Source: Pisolithus tinctorius
Lineage: Eukaryota; Basidiomycota; Agaricomycetes; Boletales; Pisolithaceae
Assembly: GCA_024663395.1 (NCBI GenBank)
Contig: JANFAH010000011.1
Location: forward strand, 1,240,001 to 1,304,000
Direction of reading: 5' to 3'
Length of the DNA: 64,000 nucleotides
The notes beneath the pieces are model-generated. The model was not told the origin of the DNA. It saw only the letters and a program-made list of their open reading frames with translations, and did not search any database. The stretch's first letter is position 1. Every line of letters starts with the position of its first letter. Below, piece by piece: positions 21,923 through 34,407 of this stretch. Position numbers and translations under genes: made by a program.

Positions 21923-24900
21923 ATGGATCTGTCGCATCGGTTGTCCTGTAAGACTTTCACTAGTTGCAATCTTCACGAGACTAATCGATGTAAAACTTTC
22001 GTGGGTAGACATGTGGTTGCGGAATGCCCAAGACATCGAATTTGTAGAACTTATGTTCGATGGCGGCCGATATGACATCCCCAAGAGAGGGAGAGGTTTT
22101 TTTTCGCGAGATTTCCATCCTCCACCGTCAGTCTCTTTTACAAATACTGTGCCGACCCCCGTTTTTGGCCACTTGACCCATTCACTATAGAATGTTTCCG
22201 GCGGAGAAGCTCTCTCTCTTGGTAGGGAGAAGGGAGTCAAGCTTCGGTTTTTCCTCCCAGACAGTCTCTGATTGCATCTCGGTCAGCTCTATTGAGATTC
22301 TTTCCAAATTCCGGGGGCAAGGTATTATTGAGAACATATGTTGTTTCTTGGATTACTAGTGAAACACGCACAGGGGTCCACAAAAAAAGTGGCAAGGTGA
22401 CCATCACCCTCGGAGATTTATCCGTCACCCTCGGAGTTATATTGCAAACCGAACAAACCTTACGTTTGGGAGAGCTGCAGGTCTGGATTATCCCTCCGTG
22501 CTCTTCCTGTGCTGACAGAGAGGGTTTACAGGCTACGACTCCGAGTGTGCTTACAAATCCCGAGGCCCGACAACTCACTCTTCTTCCTGTAGTCGCCTCA
22601 CAGCCCTCTACCATGGCTTCGCCCCTGAGGCTATCTTGTACGTCTTAAGACTGTCAGCTGCCGATTCCTGGAGGCTGACCTCACGAAACACCTATGGACA
22701 GACGTCGAGTTGCAGAATGCACAAGGCCTAGAATCCGTCGCCCTCCAACTCAATGGCGCTGAACACCCCATCAATCAAAGTCAGGAGAAGAAGGACACAT
22801 TTTTGAAAAATTTTGATATGCCATTGTCAGTATCTTTTTAGCCTCGCGTCAACTCCACCTGTCGAGTTCAAGACTGATCCATGATAGGACGTTAGAAAAT
22901 GAGCCCCTCTCTCTCTCTATTCGCCGAAAGAAGCCGTGGTTCAGTTCCTGCTTTTGTTGTGGCCGGACGGTGCCGGAAACCGTTACAATTCGCTTCGTTG
23001 GCTTTCTTTTCAAGTTAAATGGGCAAGGTAAACTCTAGCTTATACATCGTTATTTGGGCTCCTCAAATTTGCAGAGCTTCTGCACGAATGGAACAAAATA
23101 TCCATCAAGCTCCGCTTCTTACCCCAAACTCAGCCAGGTGTACGCAGCTAACAAGCGTTACACGATCAATGCTAACAGAGGGTCTACAGGTTACGGCTTC
23201 GAGTGTACCTGCAAACCCTGTGGCTTCACAATCAACCACTGAGCAACCGATCGCTGCTCATTCCACATCCGTTGTACGTGGGAAGCAGGCGGTACCGGAC
23301 ATGTGCTGATGGATGGCAACTAGCAGAATACAGCTCGGAGTGCAGATACACCTGTAGCTGCCGACATTCCTGCACCTGTCAACGCACTTGCACCTCCCAA
23401 TCGCGAAGATCTACGACCAACCACTGATGATCTCATTCAGCAGTGTCCTCGGTGAGTCTTAATTTCACATTTGTCAGTGTCTCACTTATCGCTATGTAAC
23501 AGTTTTCGAGTCTTGATAGTTGGAAAGGTAACTTGAATTTGCGTACTATCACTCGGCTAGGTTCTAATATCGTTACAGTCAGGCGTTGGGAAATCTACTT
23601 TGATCAATCGAATATTCGGTCTGGAAGTTGCGGTTGAGTGATTGATGATTTTCATCCTTACCTTGCATTAACGAACTCTATAGCACGTCGCAAAAGATCG
23701 ACCAGGACAAGCGGCGATCGAGAAAGAACTCATTTCACAGGAGAACAACAGATTCATCTTGCACGACAGCCGAGGTTTCGAACCAGCCGAAGGCAGCAAC
23801 TATGACGTCGTGAAGTCATTCATAGAAGAGAGGAAGAGAATGCCAGATGTCAAAGATCAGCTTCATGCGGTCTGGTACGTCCTTCTGAGATAGATATTTG
23901 AAGGTCCCGAGAGCTGATGTACACTATAGGTTATGTTTCCAGGTACCAATTCTAAAATACGGCGAACGGCTACTGGAGGACGGTGTGGAAGCATTCCTTA
24001 GAGAAGCGAAGGAAGCCTTAGGGAACAGTGAGCAAAACCACTCTCTTCGCATCTCTTGTTTACCGACTACTGCTAGTCCCGACTATAGTGGTATTTACCA
24101 AGTACGACAGACTTGTGAGTTTCGTGCGAAAGAAGAAGTCAGCAGACCCAGAGGCGGAGGCGAAACGATATTTACAAACGTATTGCATCGAGCCAATTCA
24201 AGACTTCACGGGAGGCACAAACATCTCGCATGTTGCAGCTAGCTGTGGGTATCGTTTCGTTGGTTCCTTGCTACCATTCAGCTCAGACATCACTAGCGAA
24301 ACACAAGTGCGAGCGAGGGCTCGAGGAGCTGATAAACCTCACTCAGGAAAAGGTATCTAAGAATTTCGCCTCCCCGGGGAATGCAGTATCGCCAGTGCAT
24401 TTGGCGGCTGTAGGGGCACAACGAATGTTTCCTACACTGAAGGTTGACTTATCGATCGAGTAAGTACCATTTATTGCAATAGTGCATATATCTTCACTTC
24501 CGTGTCAAACAGCGTAGGAAAGCAGAGTGGGTCACGAGAGCCTGAAACGATTTATTTGATGACTCATCTCTTTACAAGGGTACTGGAAGGCACTGGGTAC
24601 CAGCGCAAGTTTCCCTGGTCATACAATGCAGGACTGCCTTGGTGTCATACACACTGACATCGTGGCGGTCTGGAACTTTTATGATCCTTGCCAAGTGAGC
24701 ATTGTCGCCCTAGTGGCGAGCCTTACTATAACGTACTGACATCTCCCTTGCAGTACTTGAATAGTGAGGAATTCCGAAGGGTGATGATGTACATGGTTGA
24801 GAGAGTTGATGCACCGGCCGAGTCAAATTCCCTCTCTCGCACTGACACATTAGCCGGGTAAGTGCTGTTGTTGGAACTCGCTGTGTGACAAACTCAAAAG

Positions 24901-25394
24901 AATCGCTGCATGTCAAGGGGGGTCCCTCTCATCGCTCTAGCTCCTGTAATGCTGCCATCAATCTTTAGCCTTGGCAAGTGGGTTCTTGCAACATACCAGC
25001 GACTGTACGTAGCACTTTAGTGATGATTTCAGCATCAGATGACTCCCGACCTTTCAGACAAGGCGTTCCCACCAAGTTCATGGCTTACATCGTTGATTTG
25101 ACACACGTACTGGAAATACTGTTTTCACTCACAGCTGACATGGGGGCAAAGAAGCTTACTCGCACAGCGATTAAGCTGGCATACCAAGCCTACAATGGAT
25201 CTGAATGGATGACGCGCACCCACACGGGCATTAGGCTTTTCGAATGTTCGAGTGTGACTCGTGACGTGGTTCTCGAGAGGATTATATCCATGATGTCTTC
25301 AGACGACAGGGAGGTTCTAGTATCTAGGGCGCTCGAAACGATTCCACGAGTTGACCTGGAGAGAGACGAAGAGTGGACGGGCGAAGGATCCTGA
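21923..25394 (+). CDS. P-loop GTPase with duplicated N-terminal module
   Basis: Many short exons. The G domain is clear: RVLIVGK (23503-23527) spliced to SGVGKSTLINRIFG (23579-23632) forms the Walker A GKSGVGKS. DSRGFEP supplies the G3 DxxG, FTKYD is the G4 (T/N)KxD, and SCG near 24240 may be G5. Further family motifs are HAVWLCF, GLEELINLT, VGKQ joined to RYWKAL, CLGVIHTDIVAVWNFYDP and a last exon with TKFMAYIVDLTHVLEILF, whose 20-residue stretch is hydrophobic. Relatives are agaric dynamin/AIG1-like predicted GTPases of unknown role. N-terminally, a module recurs: WVDMWLRNAQDIE (from 21990) and LWTDVELQNAQGLE (from 22690), each followed by a second exon ending GQ and then a Thr/Ser/Pro linker. 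Each module starts behind an ATG (21923 and 22613). Either one protein carries two modules, or the first is a truncated duplicate and the gene starts at 22613. Confidence 0.75.
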
Positions 25395-25658
25395 ACCCCT
25401 CGTTTTCACTTCATGTCTTTTCCGATACCTTATGATTTCATGGGTTTTCGCTGTTGTATTGCCTCCATAAGTTGTTGACTTGATTTTTGATTATTATTAT
25501 TTTGCTGTACACCAACCAAGTAATAGACCTAATAAATATTCGATGGAATGAAGATGGAGACGATAAAGTACAAATTCACACGTATACAACACTACCTACT
25601 GAACCACATCAGCACCAGCTTTGATCAAAACCCGATACAAACAATCACGACTGATCAT
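25395..25658. other. Convergent 3' intergenic region
   Basis: 264 bp lie between the GTPase stop and the stop of the minus-strand WW gene. It contains an AATAAATA-like signal near 25530 on the plus strand, so it probably contains both 3' ends. Nothing else is seen. Confidence 0.5.
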
Positions 25659-28600
25659 TTATCTCCTGGACACCACGGCAGAAGCGATCAACACACCCGT
25701 CAATGCCCCAAGTGCACCTACCACCATCCATCTGGCATACTCGTCAAACTTGACAGCAACAGCCGGCATACCAGCATGCGCGAAGTTGATTGTCGCAGTT
25801 CGGAAAGAGTAGACGACGACGCCAGTGATGAACCCAGCCACAGAATACGCGAGAAAAACTAGTGGAAGAGAGAGCAGAATGCTTCGGCGCTATAAGTAGT
25901 TTAAGATCAGTTAGGGATAGGTACGATGGGCGACTGCAAGCTCACCGGAAGAAACACGAATCCTTCACGGGCAGCAGCAGCCGCATGATGAACAGCTGCA
26001 GAACCCTGCGTCATCTCTGCTTTATACCGGAAAATAGACAGGAAAGATGTGACCATGCTCAGAACGGAGCATGAAATGGCAACCAGACCTCCAATGCGTG
26101 CGATACCATCCAGCCCCGGGAACGAGACAAGCGTGACAGAGGCGCTGAGGATAATTGCAGACTGCGCAAGCAGAAAGCAGGGAAGGAAAAGAAGTTAGGA
26201 ATGAGTACGACTATCATCATAACGATAAACCCTCACCACGAGACAGGTACAAGCACCGACAACAAATAGCGGCGCACTACTCTGCGTGCTTGCATTCCCC
26301 TCCACATCAAAATGGCCACTATATCTCGCTCGGTCCACGAACAAGAATGGGATGCCAAGGCACAGTATACCGATCAATATCTCGACCGCCGTGCGCAGCA
26401 TCGGAGTCTGCCTTGATGTGTGTGCGGCGATAATGTCTCGCGGGAGGGGTTTGTGTGGCCTGAAATTGACCTGACGCCAATGAGCTGATAGAGAAAGTTA
26501 GCCTGTAAGAACATAACGCCGGCGAGGGAAATGGTGCAAAAACTCACCGGCGCGTAGAAGAACACGGGCGACCATGCGTGTGTACGAAAGAGTGGATTGT
26601 TGAGTCGGATCTGTCGAAAAAAAAAATCAGACAAGTAGTACTGAAGGGAAATGTCCCAGCCTCACCATTGAGTAGTCTCAACAGTTCCTGACACTCCTCC
26701 TGACTAAAAGGCGGCTGAATCGGTTGGGGATGGGCGAGCAGCCGATCTGTATAGGACCAATGCAGTGCGTCCGCAGCCTCCTGCCGGGACCCTTGAGAGA
26801 GAACGACATGGGCGGGATGCATTTCGACATAGGACCAGTACCTGTACTCATCGTCCAGGCCTGCCAATGAACCGGATCAGCGCGCAAACACTAGAGGAGA
26901 ACGAGTACGACTCACGGTCATCCTCTCCCGAAACTCCCCCATCATCAGTAGGTGCGTCGTTCAGAATCCGCCTATACCTATGATCTACCCAAAATACGAC
27001 CAAGTCTCCCATAGCTACGCCCTTCTTTCTACTCCACGCCGACACCTTGTGACTCCTCCGAATCCACATCTCACATCCGTCTGGAACTTGTCGGTCGGCC
27101 ACGTTTTCCATGGCACTCTCCATAACCCTCTCCACTTCCTCTAACCTTGCATGACTCCTCAGATCCAGATCTGTCGTAGCGCGTTTTTCGGGGTTTCCGA
27201 AATACCGAATTCCATGAGGTAGCACATATTCGAACCACCCGCTATCCGCGTAAGGTCGTCTCACAGAACCATAATCGTAGTTATTTCGAGCTGAGCCGTT
27301 GACATCAAATCGAGCTGGTCGTGCCCATTGAGGTGTGGGCTGTGCGACTGCTGGTGGGTGCGCGGCCCTAGAGGCACGGTATGATTGCGCGACCGAGTCG
27401 GACGCCGTGTGCCCCAGGAAAGTGGTGATAATTGGGGGTGTGGATGGACGTGAATTAAGAAGAGGACGACGTTCGCTGTAAGGAAATGTTTTAGTCAGAA
27501 GACGAGACAGAATCGAGGGATGTATAAGGAGGTAGGAGGCAGACTTACTCCTGACTTCTTCCAAAGTAATCCATCGAATCGTTTCCGCCTGCGCCGAGAT
27601 TATATCCAGAAGGTTGACGAGAAGGTCTGGTCGACATCAATACCACATGTACTCCCAAGGAGCAGGTACTCACTGCGAGGATATGACTTCATGCATGAGT
27701 GGGAGGGCTATCGCAGCAGGTTCCGCGGCTGGAACCATCGTATCATCCCTTGGCGAACGAGGATCGAACGAACTAACTCATTTAGTACATTGGAAACAGT
27801 TTAGGCTGAACTACTCACTCTGGCACATGGATGGTCTCAGCGGGGGACACGGCGGCAACGGCTTGTGCCGGGATTACCGTCTGCTGTTGAGGTTGCACCG
27901 CCGGTTTTGGATCAGCAAACGGATCATCAAAAGCCCTTGAAATCACAATTTGCGTCAGGTTCCCATTCCCGCGCAAGAACCACAGAAGGTGGACGTACCC
28001 GGTGGACTTGAACCCTATCGCACTCGAGTTGCTCCATGTATACGTGCTCCCTGCAATATCTCGCTCGCGAGGTTGGAATGACCCGCGACTGGCTTTCCTG
28101 CTCTGGAGCGCCGGCGCTCCAACGACGTTCGACGAAGAAGATCCAGGCCGACCGAGGGACGATAAAGATTGTTTTTGCGACACGATGCGTTGGCCTTGTG
28201 GGTTGCTCACATTTTCCGTCGAGTTATCAGCCCATACATTGGTCACGTTCTCAGCATCAGCGGTAGCCGACGCACGGCGGGGGATATCGAAGTACCCTGA
28301 TGACGTATCTGGCTTCGCAGGGGGTGTGGCAGGTACTGACGGATTGGTAGGTACACGTGCAGGTGGAGTGGACGGTTTGGATGCGGGTACAGAAGCCGGC
28401 GCAGAAGGGGGTGCTGGTGGTGGAGCAGACGGGATTTCCTCAGGTTCGTCCGTAAAGACAGGTGCAATCTCCGGAGCGCTCTCCGACGAGTCTTTGACAA
28501 CGATAGATGGGGCTAGTTGGCTAGGCTTTGGCTCGGTGGACCCGGAGGGCTCGGAGGGTGGCTGGGTACTTTGGGGTGCAGGTTGAGATGCGGAGGCTTC

Positions 28601-28984
28601 GGCTGCCGGAGTTGCGGGAGCCGAGTCGCCCGTGATGACCTGACCAGCGAGGGGAGAAGGCTCCTTAGTCGGGGCAGGGAGAGGTTCCGCAGTAAGGGCA
28701 GCGGCTTCACGGGCTGGCGACTCTGGAATGGGACTGGGAGTCGAAACGGCAGGCGGTGATGTTGTTAGAAGTTTGTTTAGCGAAGAAGACGAGTCCTCGC
28801 GTTCATGTTTGCTAGAAACTGAACCAGCAATAGACGCAGTATCAGAGTCGGGAGGTGGGGGTGTCGCTGAACCAGCACGGCCGGGTAAACCAGGGAGATT
28901 GAACGCCGTTGACGAACGACGCATCACAGTCCCAACGCGCGAGCGAAAGGTGGACTTCTTCTGGGGAGACGAACCGGTGGCCAT
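25659..28984 (-). CDS. WW-domain protein with C-terminal membrane spans
   Basis: Exon 1 (28984-27999) encodes a disordered Pro/Ala/Ser-rich N-terminus (MATGSSPQKKSTFRSRVG). Later exons (27564-26848 region) carry a WW-like motif, GWFEYVLPHGIRYFGNPE, then VVFWVDHRYRRIL and, after another intron, YRYWSYVEMHPAHV and QEECQELLRLL. The C-terminal exons (26634-25659) hold about five hydrophobic segments: FFYAPVSFCTISLAGVMFL, VEILIGILCLGIPFLFV, a Leu/Ser/Val-rich span near 26050, LLSLPLVFLAYSVAGFITGV and VVGALGALTGVLIASAV. I know this WW-plus-membrane architecture from agaricomycetes as an uncharacterised family; the WW part should bind proline-rich ligands and face the cytosol. Two decayed partial copies sit in this window (17.3 kb and 48.4-49.6 kb), while this one appears intact. 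Confidence 0.78.
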
Positions 28985-31894
28985 TGTCGTAAAAGAGGGT
29001 GCAGTTCAGAAATGTAGATAACGATATCCGACCAGAGGAAGCGTCCTGCGTTAGACAACAGAGTATGAGAAGAGAGAATGTCAGTACGGCGACGTGGCGA
29101 AGAGAAGGAAGAGAAAGGTTTATCTATAGAAGTGAAGTACGCCTGGCGGTTTCGACGAGGTGACCACGCACGAGGAGACAGGAGGGTCCTTGTTCGTCAT
29201 CGCAGACGGCATTTCCTGATTGCGATATGGGGGGCAGATAATCGCGTGGTATTCACGCAGCCGCGAGGCCGACACGTGTCAGTGCAGTGCGGCCAATGCG
29301 TCGTCTGCCATGTAGATAATATACTTTGACTACCTACCGTAGACGGCGCTGATTTACTGAAAAACCGAAGGGACGTTGGATGGTGTGGCGGGCAGGATAC
29401 GGTGCGGTGGACTGTGTGCCCCTGGTACTGTAGTATATGAAGATCACCGTGACGTACCGGCGTGAATGTGGCTACCACCACCGCAGGGAACCATCAATAC
29501 GCTGCGTGCGCATAGCCATTACATACCGTGTCGGAATGAAGCATGTAACGTGAACAGACCCGGGTAGCATTGAATGATGCGATCTTCCCCGCTTTCCACA
29601 CGTTGCGACACGTCCCTGCGTGATGCAACGGAATTCTCATGATTCAGATGAACGAGTCGCATGTTTTCTTGGCGAGCACCGACTCGAACACCAGCACGCT
29701 CGCTCGCGCTAGCAGCTAGCTGCTACGGATCCTGTGCCGGGAAGTCAGCATCCTTCCATTCCAGAATGTAAGAAAGCAATTGTTTGCGACCAGCCTCGCG
29801 TATACTAAGACTAAACAAAAATAAAGCCGGATGTTGTCAACACACTATTACTGTCATCCCCTTCCACTTCACATTTAAACACCGTACATATCTCCTGGTA
29901 TGATAAAAGCAGATTTGACAAATCAGACCAGAAACCGGTCGTCGAACAGCGGACTGCCCCAAAAAAACTCACGAATGGGAGGTGCTCGTATCTTTCACAT
30001 TCTCGTCATATACAGGTGGTGTTAATGATCATGGAAGTAGCTTAGACCATTGATAGCGATGAGCCTATGACTTTGCAACACTATAGCTATACCCGCACAA
30101 GGAAGTCAGTTTATAGTTCCGTGTGTCCGCCTACCCGTGTCGGACTATCAGACCACTCGACCCCGATTTGACCCACGGTGCTCTTGGTTGTCTGTCTCTC
30201 CTCTCTTCAGAGTCTTCTCCGTCGGTGCTAAGCATTGAGGCCTTGAGGTATCGCATTCGTCCGCCACAATTGATGACAAGTTCAACAATGGAGATAACGA
30301 TGACGCCATTCAAAGTCAGCCGAAGCAGAGTCCGTCGTCGGTCTCTGGTAAGCCTCCCTCGCAGCCTTGCGGCTGAGGGGTAATTTTGGCCTTACTAAAA
30401 GTCGCGCACAAGTACTGAAATGTACGTGCTCTCTCCGTTGCACTCGAAGGGGCGAAAAAGAGGGAAATAAACCGATCTTTTTTTTCTGCTCCACAAGTTC
30501 CAGCCCCGAGACGGAACAGGCAGAAATTTTGTATTCTACACGGGATCAGAAATCAGGCGAATTTCTCCAGACGAATTTAGTTCTCGGTCGGCTATGGTAC
30601 TTTTGGAAAGAAAAAAAAAAAGCCCTTTCCGTATGTCGGTTGAATGATTTCAGCAGATATCAGCGGTAGTACACAGCGTTATGGTATGAGTGTTGCGATA
30701 CCGATAAGATGGAAGTGTTCGGCTACTGGCAAAATAAGGGGCCGAGTTGGGCAGCCCCTCTTCAGCACAGAGACGACAGTGCACACGAATTCTGACATCC
30801 GTCACCCCAAAGATAGTTGGAGTCGGCTTTGGTAGGCTTCTGAGCACCTCAGCGACGCAGAAGGATTCAGGAAACGACGCCCAACACGTCCTGCAGATTA
30901 ATACACACACGCCAACTCCGGAGAGTAACCCACAGCGTACAGGCCGAGCAATATGATGCATACACATACCAACTTACAAAGTTAGTGGTGTGGGTATCAC
31001 AGTGCAGGGTAATATAGGGACGGTGTACCTAAGGGTCTCCTCCGATCAAACAGAGTGCAGGAAAAGGTCGGTAGGTGAGTAACAGACGAAGGCAGACGTG
31101 GGATGAGCACAATAATGAGACAGAGGCGGGACGAGGTAGCTGGGAAGGGTGGATGGAAGAAGACAGGGGGGTTAATGAAAGGAAGACAGAATGACGATTG
31201 AAAGCGAGGTCCAACGGCGAACCTACAGAATTAGAGGAGCAAAAGTCCCGTGACTTGAATGAACGTTCTAGTCAAGAGAAGAGATAGCATGAGGACAGAG
31301 GGCGACGGGCAATTGTCAAGAGCGAGCCTTGGATCAAAGATGAAACGAGGGGGGTCGGGACGACCCTAGCAAGCGGCGCGCACTCCACTTCAACGCCCGG
31401 CAACTCACTACAACTTGATCGGCGACTCCACGACAAGCCCACGATACACCATTCGGAGCTGCGCAACGCGCCGAAATAAATAGAAGACTAATTCCAACGA
31501 ATACGCGTACAATGATAAGGCGGGCGAGTGGTTGACCGGGTCGGATCGGATATGAACACGTCCGAATGGTCAAATTTGTTGTCATTGCGTTTAACACCGA
31601 ATCCAGTTCCTTGGGTCGTCGATTGCGCCTAGTCGCGTATCGAGTCCGCGTTTAGATCATCCGAACTATCGCATCACTGGAGTCATGTGCCATCTATCGA
31701 GGGGTTATCAGCCCCACCCGTCCATCACAGCAACCCCCCAGTCATCGTCATCGCATGATGATCAACACACCCGACTCACTACCGTCTCCACCATCTTGAA
31801 ACCGGGATGATCCCCAATCCTAGTCGGCACTAACAGCCTAACGTGGAAATATGCGTCCACCCCCCCGCCGACTCCAACAGTGTAACACGGGGGG
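28985..31894. other. 2.9-kb stretch without a recognisable gene
   Basis: The region lies upstream of the WW gene and downstream of the phosphatase stop. Frames up to about 105 codons occur (for example minus 30967-30650) but show no motif, no consistent splice chain and no family I know. The part near 28985-29060 should contain the WW gene promoter. A small or non-coding gene cannot be excluded. Confidence 0.45.
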
Positions 31895-33921
31895 CTACAA
31901 GGATATAGGTCCTCCCCGCTGACGGGTTCGAACGGCGCCAGCGCCAGGTGAGTTCGTCAGAGGAACAGCCTGAGAGAGAGCATATGAGTGTATGTGCGGG
32001 TGTGCGTACGTCGTCGCAGAGTGAGCGTACGGTGGCGATGATGATAATGGCACTGGTGACCCCTTCTGCGATGGTATCTGCGATGACGGTGATGACGTCG
32101 AGGTCCAGGATAGATGCGATGACGACAATATCGAAGACGAAGGAGATGGCATCTTCTGGCACGACAAAGCCGCCGATTTCTGGAACACCGGACACGATGA
32201 TGATGGCAAACTCGATCCTGATGGCATCGAAGACGACAGCATCACAGCGGATGTTATCCCGCCCGATTTCAAACACCGACTTTGATTCTGATAGGTCTGA
32301 GTTTCGGTAGCTGAGTTGGGCACGGATACGGAAACACCCCTGTAGGGCTTCTCCACCCCAATCGAATTCCCGCCTGTTTTCGACCCACTAGATGATGATC
32401 CTTGCTGCCGGTCGGCGATCCACGCTCTCACCAATGGATGATTTTGTGTTGGCGCATATTCACACGCCGCGAAGAGATCGAGGTGACGATAGAATGTCGA
32501 AGTTGGGTTGTAGAGAGGGAGGGCTGGTCGACGCGAGCGACCCACAAATATTGAGCGGTGGGGGTGAGGTAAACAAAAAGCGGAACGATGAGGTGGAGAA
32601 CTGACTTACCGGATTCGAGGACGCCGTGGGCTTGTCGAGGTGTCAGTTTGCGGGTGGTCATGACTAATCGTCGACCAATCGGTATCATCAATATCATCAA
32701 ATGAGGGTAGGACAAATGGGAAGGCAACATTTGAAGGGAGGTACGACGTGGAAAGAGGGTCGACTAAGGGACGAAGCGGAAGGAAAGACTCACGATAAGC
32801 ACAAGCAACAATACACGCTCTCAATTCGACACGACACTGTATGAGGACCTGTTTCCCCTTCTGTATAGCATCGCTTATGAACCTGCATGCGGTAGGTAAC
32901 TCGAGCAAGAGCGACTCCCGTGCGCTATTCGGGATGTCGATGAAACAGTGTTCGAAGGTGGGTGGTAAATTCGGTTTGGGAAGTTGAGCAGAGGATATGG
33001 AGAGTAGGTGTGTTGTGCCAAGATCTAAGAGTAAGCATTCCGCAGTGTCTGGGTCGCTCGGGAATTCACTGGTACAAGAGAAGGAGTTCCAACACGTGAT
33101 GAGGTGGGTGAATGAGCGCTTACCTGTTTATGTATAGCTGGTCGGGTATAACAGGGATCGTGTCTGTGACAAGGTTGATATACTTAGTAGCGTCCCGCTT
33201 CTGGCGACGTTTCCAAGCGATGTATTCGGCATTCGTGCAGGATGGATTGAATCGGCAGTCTGCGAACGCTTGCAGTTGTTTCCTAAAGCCGTAATTGGGG
33301 TGCACCTGAGGACGGCCTGATACACATCACACGTTCACATGCGGGGAGAGCGTGAGTCAAAGGGGATGTTGAAAAGGGGATACTCACGTCTCTGAAGGAA
33401 TCGAATGGCAGCATGGGCAGATAGACGCTGTGACACCATTACTTTGGGAGAGAGCCGAAAGATAAGAATGGTGAGCGGCAAAAGGGGGATTAGAAACACC
33501 GGACTAAAATGTTGGGGCACTGGGAAAGAACTCACGGTAAGCACACACAACGGTCGCACTGCGAGATATGCCCATCATGCAATGAACGAGGACGCGCCCG
33601 CCGCTGTCGAGAGCGGACTGTATGAACGCACATGTGCGTGGGAGGTGAATGAGGAGATCTTCGTATTCGGAGTCTTGAACTGCGACGGTGAGCCAGTTGT
33701 GTTGTGGTTCGAAGGTGTGTTCTGTACAGACAGACAGGACGTGTGTGATGCCGAGCTTCTTGCGTATGTCCTGGGAGAGGGCCGCTGCAAGACTACGGTG
33801 GGTGGGTTCGGACATAAGCCAGAGTCGCTACACCGGAGTTCAAGCTCAAAGCTTACTTTCCGATGTACAGCGCACCGTCTATGACGGCGTCGACTGAGAC
33901 TGGCGTTTCTGACCAGGTCAT
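31895..33921 (-). CDS. Tandem dual-specificity phosphatase, second domain dead
   Basis: Seven exons close in frame: 33921-33857, 33792-33536, 33441-33388, 33316-33124, 33068-32794, 32663-32610 and 32523-31895, 1527 bp in all (508 residues). Domain 1 (about 14-150) has DGALYIGNLAAA, general acid Asp62 in VQDSEYEDL, and the active-site loop VHCMMGISRSAT with Cys93 and Arg99 (HCx5R). It ends in QVHPNYGFRKQL. Domain 2 (about 190-340) keeps the fold markers LGTTHLLSIS, LPTACRFI and FYRHLDLFAACEYAP. Its site reads LIQCRVELRACI, so His is Gln267, the loop after Cys268 is one residue short, and the Asp is Asn237. It cannot work as a normal phosphatase and is probably a binding module. The C-terminal ~120 residues are Ser/Pro-rich and low-complexity; an undetected intron there is possible. 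Domain 1 should remove phosphate from Tyr/Ser/Thr, as MAPK phosphatases do. Confidence 0.88.
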
Positions 33922-34407
33922 CACTAGCAGTACTACGGTACTCAACAGGGAGAGGGACGAAAAAGCAGAGGCAAAAGGAACTCACACTGGACCCTCGTTG
34001 TTATTATCCCCACCACCTTCCATATTTGGGTGCCATCAGTCCATCAAACTCACATGCTGCTTTGTCCGAGGAGAGACGAGCAAAAACAACGCATGGCGGT
34101 TCATAGAAAAAACATAAAACATCCGTCGTTTCAAACCGACGATAAGCATGAATTAAGGGGCCAATCGCATCCATGGAGACGCTCCTTCCTGAGTGGAGTG
34201 CACCGAAACGCGCATGGGAAATGATTAAATGAAACACCAAAGTATTCCTGTGGAGCCAATCTGTCAGGTGGAGAGAGACATACATACTTGTATACAAATA
34301 CAGAGTTCCCTGGATTGATTACAGTAATCTGATAATCCGCCACCACAATCCTCCCGAGAGGTGGTCGAGTCGAAGAACCTACAAGGTGACAACGATGACA
34401 CATGTCA
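33922..34407. other. Intergenic, phosphatase promoter side
   Basis: 486 bp between the GRDP stop (34408) and the phosphatase start (33921), both genes on the minus strand. It should contain the GRDP 3' UTR and the phosphatase promoter. No repeat or RNA is seen. Confidence 0.45.

Noticed and set aside
23203..23427. Cys-rich small protein (CRYTCSCRHSC...)
   Set aside because: The same DNA in another frame encodes the Ala/Pro linker that splices correctly into the GTPase P-loop exon, so the Cys-rich frame is a shadow.
28002..28586. Plus-strand Gly/Ala-rich frame of 194 codons
   Set aside because: It is antisense to the Pro/Ala/Ser-rich first exon of the WW gene, and its composition follows from that.
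32606..32908. Second phosphatase as a separate gene
   Set aside because: All seven exons sum to a single frame from 33921 to 31895, so both domains belong to one protein.
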